A stretch of DNA of 64,000 bases. Origin: Micrasema longulum. Lineage: Eukaryota; Arthropoda; Insecta; Trichoptera; Brachycentridae. Of this stretch, positions 45,537 to 55,482 are shown in pieces. Position 1 is the first letter of the stretch. Every line of letters begins with the position of its first letter. The notes beneath the pieces are model-generated. The model did not search any database, was not told the origin of the DNA, and saw only the letters and a program-made list of their open reading frames with translations. The DNA lies in assembly GCA_022494885.1 (NCBI GenBank), contig JAGVSM010003976.1, positions 88,912-152,911 on the forward strand, in the 5' to 3' direction. The position numbers and the translations under genes are program-made.

Positions 45537-46087
45537 ATAAAAGGGGTCTAAAAAGTAGCCTTTTGGATTACTCGGAATGCAAAAAAAATATACAAAATTA
45601 TTCGATACTACTTTTGCCCCTCAACCAAAGCTTGAAGTTTTCGAAATAGTCGATTTATTGCGCTAAACCGGCTGTCGTTTCGTATAAGTAAGAAAATCAG
45701 TCCAATCAAATTTCATAATGTGTATTAAACCTTATTAAATAAGCATCTAAGAGCGTGAGTTGCACTTTGTTTTGTAATTAATGGGTAGCATTGTTTTCAT
45801 GAGCCATCGTTTTCGTCAATATTAGCCAGGCGCTCAACGGAATCAGTTCGTGGAGTGTAAACTTTTTGCATTTCGGTAGTTTTAAAACGTGTTCAAATTT
45901 GTAACGTGATTAAGTTATATCTTTACAAACAAGGAAATAAAATTTATCAATATAGATAATTAACAAAACATTCAGACTGTTATAAACTTCAAACCTCGGT
46001 TGAGGGCCAAAAGTAGTATGCAATATTTTTATAAATAATTTTCACGTCCAATGTGATACAAAATGCAACTTCGTGGACCCCTTTCAG
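45537..46087. mobile_element. MITE with about 105-bp imperfect inverted ends
   Basis: The ends are AAAAGGGGTC... and ...GACCCCTTTC. The strongest pairing is TACTACTTTTGCCCCTCAAC (45606) with its near complement at 45984-46018. The interior is about 340 bp without an ORF. Confidence 0.6.
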
Positions 46088-46762
46088 TTTGATGTCTAAA
46101 AAAATAAAAAAAACTTCATACATCATTGGCCCACCCTAATGTACATATATGAATATCTTTTATAATATGTACAATTCCTTCTGTTTAGTTACTTGAATAA
46201 TTATAAATACATTTTACAACAGCGATTATAAATCTTGACATAAACACCTGGTCTGAACTCACGTCTGACGTACTGATAATAAATATTATACATATATATT
46301 GGTTATTACTTGGGCATATTATATTTTATCAATTCTATTATTCAGAAAGATTCTGAAAAAATTGCCACTTGAGATTATCTCTGATTCATGGTACTCCTAA
46401 AGTCTAATTTTCAGCCAATATTTTTAGAATATATTTTTTTAATGCACTTCGTTTATTGAAATATGAATTTAATAATGTGATGGTATATCCTTTAAAAAAA
46501 AAGTAAACATGGAAATAGCTTCTTTTCGACTTAATAAAACCACGGTACCACTAAAGTGTGTATTCATATAATTATACCACTCTATACTACTAGACGTGTG
46601 TGGTCTCAAAATATTGTTATTTAATTTCTAATTCTTAAACACTAAACAATAAAATGCATTTTTTTCCTCACCCGAGGTAGACGAAAAATGACGATTCATC
46701 GCTCCTTTTTGATCTTGGCTTTGAGTAACAAAAAATATTGCTCTCCCATTTTTTTCGTTGGG

Positions 46763-47112
46763 AATGAGGAAGTAAGTAAGAAAGTTCAGTGCTACGAAAA
46801 ATGTTTTCTTACGCGCGGTAAAAAGTTTCTCGAAAATGTATTAGAAAAATAAAATATAAATGAACTACTTTGAAACGTCGCAAGTACCAATAAATTATAT
46901 TGTTGTGTTGTGATAGTTATCCGGTTTCCAGGTAGTATTTTTTTTAATGTTAAGTGTATTTCGACAGCTACGGGGTTCTACTTTTAAATGTCAGTACGAC
47001 TCACCGACGACAACTCGTGACGTCACGGGCGGAGTAATTTCAGAGTTACAAAACCTTAAAAAAATCATAACCAACCAAAAATATATAAAAAAACACTAAA
47101 CTTCCTTATTGT
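46763..47112 (+). repeat. Dispersed repeat with ACGCGCGGTAAAAA, copy 1
   Basis: GAGGAAGTAAGTAAGAAAGT at the left and AAACTTCCTTATTG at the right form short inverted ends. Inside are TTACGCGCGGTAAAAA, CTCGTGACGTCACGGGCGG and AAAAATCATAACC. Other copies lie at 50.42 kb (+) and 60.69 kb (-), with fragments at 56.3 and 61.0 kb. Confidence 0.6.
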
Positions 47113-47754
47113 TTTTTTTAATCTGCTTTGCTTATTATGTATAAGGCTTGTATTGACTTTTTTTGTGTATGTTCCTTATTGCTGCCCTGGAAGGACCTGG
47201 CGGGGTACTCGATGATCGGCTTTAGCCTTATTTACTATCGTTAATGAACATACGAGAATCCCCTAAAATAAACTTTTAGCTAGGAAATTTGGAATATTTA
47301 AAGTAATTTACTATCTTACGTAATTTACTCTCCCGAAATTATAACCTGTAAGAAACCCAACTTACTCGTAATCAAATGTAGAATATGCAATGAGATCTCG
47401 ATTGTTATTTCTACCAGCGACGGAGTGTATGGCATAAAGTTTGTTGACTGTGGTTTTGGCATGTAAATGGGCTTGAGCTCTAAGAACCGAATCAACTCAT
47501 TGGAACTGGTGCAATATACGGCAGGAAGGTCTTGTGAGAGAATCAGAGGAGCTACTTAGTATACGTGATGGAATAATAATTAACATTGGCACCGTGAATT
47601 CATAATTAATTTACAATAGAAGCTTCTAAAGTTACTTAATTTTAATAGTATTTTTTAATAAAATCTTAGCGCTGTTTCCCTTTAATGCATAATATCTACA
47701 AGTCAATTAAATATATTTTTATTATTGCTTAGTGAAAAAAATACCACAATACTT
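47113..47754. other. No gene recognised
   Basis: AT-rich spacer left of the paired MITEs. Confidence 0.4.
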
Positions 47755-47758
47755 ATGT

Positions 47759-48014
47759 CGGTAGTCAAATGGCAGAAGGAACCATCTGTATTTTTGTCTA
47801 TTTTTTAGTTTTCAAAAGTTTTGATTAATATTTTAGTAAATACACGCAGCAAAATTATTAAAAAAATAGCGTCATTTAGAATGGTAATTTATTATTGAAA
47901 AGCGACACTAAAATATTTTAGTTTGTGGACTAAAGTCTTGAAATTGAGACCTATTTCAGCTCTCCTGAACATTTTTGAAAATTACAGTTGGTCTATTTTG
48001 CCATCTGACTACCG
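47759..48014. mobile_element. CGGTAGTC MITE, copy 1
   Basis: 256 bp, starting CGGTAGTCAAATGGCAGAAG and ending ATCTGACTACCG. It is flanked by the direct repeat ATGT (47755-47758 and 48015-48018). The inverted ends are more diverged than in copy 2. Confidence 0.88.
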
Positions 48015-48038
48015 ATGTAGATAATCGGTGGAATAATT

Positions 48039-48295
48039 CGGTAGTCATATGGCAGAAGGGACCATCTGTAATTTTTTCGGTTTTTTAGTTGTCAAGAGTT
48101 TCAATTAATATTTTACTAAATACACTTTGAAAATAAAATAAAAAAAACAGCATCATTTCAAATGGTAATTAATTATTTAAAAAAAAAAACACTATTTTTT
48201 AGTTTATTAATTAAATTCTTAAAATTGAGTCTTATTTTAGCTCTCTTGATATTTTTTTCAAATTACAGATGGTCCCTTCTGCCATCTGACTACCG
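48039..48295. mobile_element. CGGTAGTC MITE, copy 2
   Basis: 257 bp with inverted ends of at least 34 bp: CGGTAGTCATATGGCAGAAG plus GGACCATCTGTAATTT, one mismatch between ends in that span. Target duplication AATT (48035-48038 and 48296-48299). No ORF; the 74-aa ORF crossing its right end is spurious. Confidence 0.9.
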
Positions 48296-48652
48296 AATTG
48301 TTGATAGAGCACTTCTAAAATTTATCCACAAAAGAATTCACAATGAATATGTAAAGATGAAAGAGAAAATATCTTATTCCCTTTAAAAAACTCACTATGT
48401 CAAAATGCAAACACGAAAAGACGGAACACGGTAATATTAAATGAGAGGAAGGAATTCTTTTTGCAAAAAATGAAGTAATATGTTTTATTTAAGATCCTGA
48501 AAAATAATCTCAAAATGGTTTTCCAACATAACTTCCAAATAACATAGCTAGTGGGGCGTGTAAATAACCTCAACGTGTAGCGGGGTAAATAAAACAAGCT
48601 GTCTGTAAAGTAATAATCATTCCCCAAACTGACAATATGAGTAGTGGGCAAG

Positions 48653-48842
48653 ATGGCTGACGAGTCGATCTTATACATGTCATATTGCAACAAGAGACCG
48701 ATTTTCAAAAAACACCAACTAATCTTCAGTTACATTATCTTGGTGTCTTGTCTCCTGTCGGGATCAGCGCGCTATCATCAGAGATGTGGTCTCCACGTCT
48801 CCAGGCGGTGCGGTTATCTCAAATTCTACGAAGACGCGGAAC
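48653..48842 (+). CDS. Candidate first exon encoding a signal or anchor peptide
   Basis: ATG 48653 in a strong context (GCAAGATGG) opens 63 full codons up to CG/GTAATT at 48843, a plausible donor. The product has a polar N-terminus with KRP and KKHQ, then a hydrophobic LIFSYIILVSCLLSGSA, then RYHQRCGLHVSRRCGYLKFY and EDAER. This is the layout of a signal peptide with a cleavage site near SGSA/R, followed by a Cys-containing extracellular start. The last 100 nt are GC-rich for this region. No family is recognised and no following exon was found. A non-coding explanation remains possible. Confidence 0.35.
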
Positions 48843-48966
48843 GGTAATTAAGATACCTTAAATATAAAATATCAGAAAATGGTTTTATGATATGAGGGGC
48901 GATGGATAGCATTTATGAAGATGCAATATTCGCGGTACTAAGCGACAGCAATTTTTTAATAAACAC

Positions 48967-49085
48967 CAGGGCTAAACAGAATTCCGCACAAAGAGATCGC
49001 TCTATTGTTAGCGTGTATTTAGTACGTAAATACGCGTTAAAAATTTTTTTTCTACGCGCGGTTTTGCGTTTAAAATACCACCCCA
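48967..49085. repeat. GGTATTC palindromic element, copy 4
   Basis: From CAGGGCTAAACAGAATTCCG to TTTAAAATACCACCCC, with AAAGAGATCGCTCT and TTAGTACGTAAATACGCG. It directly abuts the MITE at 49086. Confidence 0.6.
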
Positions 49086-49226
49086 GGGCCCCGATTACAA
49101 TGGGAAGTTAACAGAGTTATCTTCGACTGTCTAAAGAAAAACCGATAATTGTGTACAGAAAACTTAATTTTAATTTGCAGATAAAATTGAAGATAAATGT
49201 TGGCTTCCCATTGTAATCGGGGCCCA
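49086..49226. mobile_element. MITE with GGGCCCCGATTACAATGGG ends, short copy
   Basis: 141 bp, ends GGGCCCCGATTACAATGGGA and the complement of its first 22 bases. About 100 bp shorter than the 21.35-kb copy, with an internal deletion relative to it. Confidence 0.75.
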
Positions 49227-50417
49227 ATGGAGATAGCGAATGTTCGATTCCTAGAACAGTGGCGCCGATAACTCGTGAACCAGTAGCTCAATCACAAATA
49301 ACTATCGACGTGCTAATAAGCGACGTGATTTCTCACCATGGTTGTTTGTCGTATTTGCGATCACAATGGAACATCCGTGAACACCTAATATTAAAGGTCA
49401 AAATATTTACGTTTCGCGACTTATAAACCTGCTGCCCCATCACATATTTGAATTTCACCGGTGTAAATATGGAAAATATTTATTTATTTATGCTGCTATT
49501 TTTGTTTATTTATTTATTATTTATCATGCTATTCATTGCATTTAGCCGGCAAAAAAATTGGCAAGCCAAATGTCAAGAAAAGCAGTCGCCATAGTAATTG
49601 TAATTAAATTTTCATTTTTTTGTATTAGATACTCATTACTACGAGTATTTTGCTAATGCAATATATTGTATTATTTTTTATAGTAAACGCCGATTTTTCG
49701 CCAATAAACTGTATTTATTTAAGTGGCAAACAAAAAACAAACCGACACAAGCTTTGACTTAGAGATTACACACGCGTTGACTTATTTATTTACGGTTCCA
49801 TTAACCTTTTACACAATAACAATAAAACCAGTGAAAAAAAAATACAACAAAAAATAACATAAAATTAAAAAAGAACAAATACACCGAGAAAAGTATACAA
49901 TGGTAAACAGTATTTATATATAAAAAAGAAATATTACATCGGTAACAAATATAAATATTTACCTTCAATAGAAAGGTAAATAAATGAAAATAGCAGTTTT
50001 TAAAAAAGAGAAAGAGAAGAAGATAAAAAAGAAAGTGCTTTAAAAGGAAAGTTGAAAAGTTTAATTCATTGTTTATATAAATATTAATATTAAACAAAAA
50101 TAAATTTAAAAAATAATTATACACACATGAGTAAAGAGTTAAAGCAAAAGTGAAGAATTAATAATTATTTGAATTTTAAATTGTTAATTCTTGACTGCGA
50201 TAACTTAAACATGTTCATTATTGTTCATTGTGATCGCTCAAATGCTTAGCATGTTTTTAAGCACGTCGATAGTTATTTGTGATTGAACTACAGTTTAGCC
50301 AACCCAACAGCACCCCACGCGTGGAAATTTAATAACGACAAAATTAGCTAGCACTTACCCACCTGCGGTTTCCTTGCTGAAATAGCATCTGAACAAATTA
50401 TCGGCTCAACTAATAGC
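49227..50417. other. No gene recognised
   Basis: AT-rich. The 107-aa minus ORF at 49801-50124 is a low-complexity F/Y/L/I reading and is not supported. Confidence 0.4.
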
Positions 50418-50820
50418 AATAAAGAAGTTCAGCCCTACGGAAAATTGGATTTAAAAAATGTATTCATACGCGCGGTAAAAATTAGAAAATTAAATTTTAC
50501 GGCGAAGTTTCTTGAATATGCTTAAAAAAATAAAAAATAAAAAAATAAAAACGAGCTAATTTGTATGACGTCACTTGATCTTCCGAATCAACCAATGATG
50601 AGACAGTTGTGATAAATTTCCGGCTTACGGTAAGTCGACTGACGAATCAGCAGTACTCGTCGAGAAGAAGGGCAAAATAACTTGAGACGTCACACGGGAA
50701 GTAATTTCAAAAATACAAAACTTAAAAAATCATAAATCTGATAATACGATATTAAATTTGTTTGGCTTAGTTTAAAAGTCTATTACCAAGTAAAAAAAAC
50801 CCCGAACTTCCTCAATCTTT
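50418..50820 (+). repeat. Dispersed repeat with ACGCGCGGTAAAAA, copy 2
   Basis: GAAGTTCAGCCCTACGGAAA at the left, CATACGCGCGGTAAAAATTA, TTTCCGGCTTACGGTAAGTC, and CGAACTTCCTCAATC at the right end. Confidence 0.6.
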
Positions 50821-51700
50821 GAATTAATAGTAATTTAGCAAATCACATGCTTAGATAATTAGATTTAGATTTATTTATTTATGACAAAATATAAGGTTTA
50901 TAAACTTTACATATTACATTGCATTACATATTTTATTTGTACGAAATATTCCCAATCAGCAAAAGTGCTGGTATGAGGGGATATTATATATAATAACACA
51001 ATAGTTTAAATAAAAAGTCGATAAAATAACATCACATATCACTCGTCATATGGGTTGTAAGAACTGTTTTATTTGGGTGTTTTTTAAGTACTTATATGTT
51101 TTGTATATTTTTTAGGTCATTAGAAACGAATTGTAAAAAAATATTGCTGCTTACAAAAAACGGTTTTTTTTTCTGTCGGTCCTAGGTTGTTCGCAAGTTA
51201 AATTATTTGATGCTCTTGTATTTATTTTATGTATGTTGTGGTTAAAATTAAATTTAATATTTGTCTTTTCTTTTTTTTTCATCTGAAATATAATTTATTT
51301 AATCAATTAAATAGCAAAAATTATAATTAATATTGACTATTTTATGTATTTTTCATATAAATTGATAGATTATTTCTATCATTACCTTGTGACTAGTAGC
51401 TCTAGTACTAATATAGTAGAATACCGTGGCTGTTGACTTCGGCCTACCCCGCGTCTGTGGCCCGCATACTACCGCCAGGAACGGGTCATCTAGGGAGGTC
51501 AAATACCAACTATCAGAATACAATTTGCTCTAATGCAGGGTTCAACTTATCTGTATTTGATCACACAAAGTAATTCACATTATTCCATTGTCAAGTATAC
51601 AGAAAAGGATATTGTAAATTCCCAGGAATTAAAACTTACTTATTATTATGTAGGTACTTATTAGGGTAGGTATACTGGTAATGATTCTTTGGCATTAATA
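50821..51700. other. AT-rich, with a LINE-like tail at about 50870-50995 (reverse)
   Basis: ATTTATTTATTTATGACAAA looks like the reversed tail of a LINE. A GC-rich patch at 51420-51510 (GGCCTACCCCGCGTCTGTGG) is not identified. Confidence 0.35.
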
Positions 51701-51704
51701 ATAA

Positions 51705-52240
51705 TAATAATTGGCTGATTTATATAGCGGCATTTTTGTAAAAAATCACCTCAAGGGCGCTTTACAATTGTATATCTAAACTTACATTATAATTAAACTT
51801 AAGTGATATATTATATTTCCCGATTAAAAATTCAGGGTATGATAGTCTAAAGAAGTGGGATTTTAGTTGGGATCTGAACTGACTGGGACTGTCGATGATT
51901 CGTAAGTTTGAAGGCAATTGGTTCCAGGCAGAGGGCCGGCGGCGGCAAAAGCACGATCTCCAAATCTAGTGTTTGGGGAGCGCCGGATTTCGACAAGTTT
52001 TCCTCTTCCTGAATCAAAAGCTGATCTAAGAGTAGATTTTCTTTGACATGTATTTTCCCTAATACAAAGGTCCGATAGGTATTTTGGAGCCATTTAATGA
52101 AGGGATTTGAATACTGTCCAGCGCAGCTTGTATTTTATTCTCTCTGGGCTATTTAACCAGTGCAAATCTCGAAGATGTTGTGAGATGTGAGAATATTTTT
52201 TTACTCCCGTAAAAAGCCTTGCTGCTCCATTGAATGCCAT
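51705..52240 (-). mobile_element. CR1/L2-like LINE, second subfamily, truncated
   Basis: Minus frames give PKYLSDLCIRENTCQRKSTL, RSAFDSGRGKLVEIRRSPNT, FGDRAFAAAGPL, and after a frame shift QLPSNLRIIDSPSQFRSQLK plus SHFF. The 3' end has the family hairpin with one stem change (AGCGCC/GCCGCT) and an ATT tail. Confidence 0.78.
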
Positions 52241-52259
52241 TATTTTATACATATATATA

Positions 52260-52378
52260 TTATAACAAATTTAAAAGCTTCAATTAAATTAACTTAACAA
52301 TAGAATCACCATGTAAAGCGCCCTTGAGGTATTTTATTACGAAAATGGCGCTATATAAGTTATCCACAATAAAAAATA
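52260..52378 (+). mobile_element. CR1/L2-like 3' terminus, first subfamily
   Basis: AAAGCTTCAATTAAATTAAC, CATGTAAAGCGCCCTTGAGG and AAAATGGCGCTATATAAGTT match the 25.5-kb copy's 3'-UTR. There is no coding part. Confidence 0.75.
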
Positions 52379-52601
52379 TAAAATATAATACAGCTGTTGT
52401 TTTTAATAAAATATCATTTCAAAGTTTAACCCTTCTCTTACTGTGCCAAATAAATCCGCGCGTTACGGTGCTGTGTAGTCATTACACATGCAAATAACGG
52501 GGTATTTGAAATTGGAGAAATTGAATGTTCATTAAATTGGTTAAATTATTTATGGTTCAAAGTCAAAAGTGATAATATTTTTTATTCAATTGCCAAACAA
52601 C

Positions 52602-52766
52602 ATGAAAAACACATTAGCTCATGCTCATAGCGCGGACGAACGAACCGTCCCCAATGAAACTCGGAGAGCTAATAACTGGCGTCTGGGAGAAGTATTAGAA
52701 AATGTGACTCGTGAAATTGTCTCTCTCGCTCCTGAAAATACCAGTATTATTGAGAGTGAGACGTAA
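52602..52766 (+). other. Unidentified short ORF (54 codons)
   Basis: ATG 52602 to TAA 52766: MKNTLAHAHSADERTVPNET, RRANNWRLGEVLENVTREIV and SLAPENTSIIESET. Composition is protein-like (hydrophilic, amphipathic), less AT-rich than its flanks, with a T-rich tract in front. No family recognised. Confidence 0.35.
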
Positions 52767-53017
52767 AGTGTGTAAAAAGTAAAAAATTATAAAACAAATA
52801 AAATTTTACATTCGAGAGAAAAACATAGAGGATTTAAAGATATATATATATTTAAAGATAATCTAATATAATTTAGATATATATAAAAAAGGAAAAAAAA
52901 AACAAATCACTCAACGTCAATCGGTTACATTTTTATTTATCTCTGTATTTTGTCCATCCTCAAGAACAAGAAATATTTTTTTAATTTATTTAATCCAATT
53001 TTATATTCTAATTCTAT

Positions 53018-53053
53018 GCAGATTGCCCATTTTTCAAATGGTCAATCTGCATA
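53018..53053. repeat. Hairpin
   Basis: ATGCAGATTGCCCATTT and AAATGGTCAATCTGCAT pair with one mismatch around a very short loop. Confidence 0.7.
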
Positions 53054-53102
53054 CAAATAGGAGATTTTTCTTACAAACCTTTTGGGCATTTCTTGATTCT
53101 TT

Positions 53103-53291
53103 CTACACTTTCCAGTACTTCAGGGGAAACGCGGTGGCTAAAAAATTTGATGAATATGAATTTGAATATTGTTTTCCGGTCACTCTTTCGATAAATACTT
53201 CCCCGATACTGTGCGGAAAAGACAACTGCACGTCGGACTGATTATGTCTAACTAAAATCGACGTTTCGCTGTCCCGTTTTCCGCGCCCCAA
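53103..53291 (-). other. Unidentified short ORF
   Basis: The minus frame reads GRGKRDSETSILVRHNQSDV, QLSFPHSIGEVFIERVTGKQ, YSNSYSSNFLATAFPLKYWK and a stop. Protein-like composition, no family recognised. The first codon is not ATG-certain. Confidence 0.3.
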
Positions 53292-53412
53292 AATTAAACT
53301 GATTTGATTGTTTTTTTTTATTTAAGAAAATGTATCAAAATTAAATTTCTGTATCGGTACGTCTTGCGTTTTTCGAAAATTGTTATCATATTTCTAAACC
53401 GTGCGTCCGAAG

Positions 53413-53978
53413 ATGGCAGATAAAATGGGGCGCTTTAAGGATTTTTTGGATGGTCCTAGTTTTTGTAATAAACCGTTTATCAAAAGACAATAATAGGGAC
53501 ACGATCTATAGTGTGTAAAATCACTGCTCTAGTGCCCATAATTCAGGGAAAAGTATAAGTAAAGTCAGACCGCGTTCTCTTAAATATCTTTTCTTAGGTT
53601 TCTTATTTACGCAAGCGTTGCCAAGGCATAACATTTTTTTAGTTTTTATTAAAAAAAAATGTTAAAACTTAATTTAAAACTTCACGTCGTCCACGCAACA
53701 AGAAGAAAGTGTCACCTTTGTCCATATTGTTTTCTTTATTCACGCTGTCTTGTGATTGGCTTATGTGGAGACTGGCGCTTTTGTCGGTTATAAAGCTAGT
53801 GGACACGGGTGATTTTTTAACTCAACCCAAATTAAAACATCAATTCTACAATATTTTTCTTCACATCCTGAAAAACAAAAACTCAACGAAGATTTTGCCA
53901 TTCAAACATTTTATTTTGGACAGTGGCGTGTTTGCTTTAAACCCCGATTCGATTAAATTTACAAAAAATCTTATTTAA
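53413..53978 (+). other. Cluster of unidentified coding-like short frames
   Basis: Three plus-strand pieces: MADKMGRFKDFLDGPSFCNK... (53413-53493); SGKSISKVRPRSLKYLFLGF... (about 53543-53660); and a frame ending PKLKHQFYNIFLHILKNKNS ... ALNPDSIKFTKNLI (to 53978). No introns or family matches are evident. The density of protein-like frames suggests a decayed foreign or transposon-borne segment. Confidence 0.3.
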
Positions 53979-54060
53979 AAAAAAATAAAAATATTTGCGT
54001 TCTTACCCAAATATTTAGTTTTAAGGGGCCATTTTCAACGAGTTGTGAATGACTCACTAT

Positions 54061-54165
54061 TAAAAAATGGTAATCAAGTTGGGGGAGAGCGGGATTCGAA
54101 TCACGGACCTTTGATCAGAGTCCGAGACCCTAGCCACAGGACCACAACCAGATTCAATCAATAGA
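54061..54165 (-). mobile_element. tRNA-like SINE head or tRNA pseudogene
   Basis: On the minus strand: GTGGTCCTGTGGCTAGGGTC (A box), then GGACTCTGATCAAAGGTCC (anticodon-like arm) and GATTCGAATCCCGC (B box). The acceptor stem does not close, so a functional tRNA is unlikely. Confidence 0.5.
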
Positions 54166-54538
54166 ATCGCATAATTGCTGGCACCTTTTAAATGCAAAAA
54201 GTCAGCAATTGTTTGAAAGTGGAAATGAGCACGTTCCACACACCTTAAATGAGGCACGTTTCTAAATGTTAATTTTTGTTTATTTCAAATTACGCCATTT
54301 CGTATGAAGTTCGTGTCACTACGTCATCGTGTAAACCAAATAACTGTTGTTCAAATACTAAAAAGTGTGGTCTGTTTATACAATGGTAAATTTCTTCACG
54401 GCAAGTCAACATTCGTCTGGCTGAATTATGCTTCGATGTTTGGTTATTTGGTTTTGATTGTTTTTAATTAGTTGCAGCCAGATTTATTTCCAAAATACTA
54501 TTTTTTTAAATTAATTAAAATTTAATATTTATAAATTT

Positions 54539-54580
54539 ACCGACCGGTTTTAAGCTACACAAGCTTCTTTATAGAGGTAT
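54539..54580 (-). ncRNA. Strongly decayed hammerhead-like motif
   Basis: On the minus strand CTATAAAGAAGCTTGTGTAG then CTTAAAACCGGTCG: stem II AAGCT/AGCTT is kept, but GAAA has become AAAA and the core is degraded. Confidence 0.3.
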
Positions 54581-54626
54581 AATGTAGTAATTAATATTTT
54601 CGTATTTTAACATTTATTATATAAAT

Positions 54627-54901
54627 AAAAGACGAGTGATACTTTAATCCACAAATTTGGAATATCAAGTGACCGGTTTCATCGCTTTCGCGACATCTTC
54701 GAGACTGGTATCTTTATTAAGGAATTCAATGTATTTATACATATAGAGGTAAGGATAGAGAATTCAAAATTATTTGAAAGTAAATTAAATAAAGTTATTT
54801 TTATCTTAAGGATCATTATCAATTTTTTTTTTCGGATTAACTAATGAGTTGCCGGTCACTGGATATTCCAAATTTGTGGATTAAAGTATCACTCGTCTTT
54901 T
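54627..54901 (-). repeat. Penelope-type unit bounded by about 48-bp inverted repeats
   Basis: AAAGACGAGTGATACTTTAA with TCCACAAATTTGGAATATC at the left returns reverse-complemented at 54853-54901. A hammerhead-like motif sits against the left repeat. Confidence 0.7.
54669..54706 (-). ncRNA. Hammerhead-ribozyme-like motif, best-preserved copy
   Basis: On the minus strand CTCGAAGAT (core expected CTGAAGA), stem II GTCGC/GCGAT closed by a GAAA tetraloop, then GAAACCGGTCAC. Stem and GAAA box are intact; two core positions deviate. Confidence 0.5.
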
Positions 54902-55117
54902 TTTCCTATAATAAATTACAATGAACTTTCATCAAGAATTTTCACTTACAAACTTAAATGTTTTTATTTTAATATTGTCTACTATGTACATTGTACATAT
55001 GAAGGTAATAAGGCAAGTAAATATGAAGTTTTTTTTTAGTGTTTGTGAAAGTATGGAGTGAAGGATGAGGGGGGTGAAATTCGATAATTTGCACTTGTAA
55101 AATAAAATAGGAGTGGA

Positions 55118-55430
55118 CTATAGGAAATGTTGTTTATTTGTTTTTTTAAAATTATTTATCGCTTTTTTTAATTTCAAGGATTTATAAGTTTTTAATTTTA
55201 ATGTTTTATTTTCAACATGCAGATACTTTAACCCGGTGTCTTTATTGAAACTATGATTATTTTTTATCGGATCGTTTGCGAATTTGGAGAAAAAAAAATA
55301 TTCTTGCATCTGGGATGTACTTTTACTCTAATATTCATGTTTTGTTTAATTTTTCCTTTGTAAATTAAATCGTAATAATTATAATTTAATAGGTATATGC
55401 CAGATTTATTTTTTACAAAACAGTTCACAA
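55118..55430 (-). pseudogene. Penelope-like endonuclease-domain fragment with frameshift
   Basis: The first frame has SGIYLLNYNYYDLIYKGKIK and NMNIRVKVHPRC (GIY and Y-x-G features). After a frameshift in an A/T run the second frame continues FSKFANDPIKNNHSFNKDTG, LKYLHVENKTLKLK and a stop. Same domain as at 22.8-23.1 kb. Confidence 0.7.
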
Positions 55431-55482
55431 AAAACAGATTGGCAATCGTATATAAATACAAGTAAAGGTAATATGCATACAT

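Larger units (their letters stand above)
54530..55482 (-). mobile_element. Penelope-like element relic, copy B
   Basis: Minus-strand order: endonuclease fragment (55482-55118), GTCCACTCC near 55117, AT-rich spacer, an inverted-repeat-bounded unit (54901-54627), and a second ACCGGTCGG-ended motif (54580-54539). It shares landmarks with 31.2-31.5 kb. Confidence 0.65.

Noticed and set aside
47759..48295. Simple tandem duplication of a 280-bp unit
   Set aside because: The two copies have different 4-bp flanking duplications (ATGT and AATT) and a unique 24-bp gap, so they are separate insertions.
49801..50124. 107-aa hydrophobic minus-strand ORF as a membrane protein
   Set aside because: Extreme F/Y/L/I/N bias from poly-A/T-rich DNA, no charged loop pattern, no ATG context.
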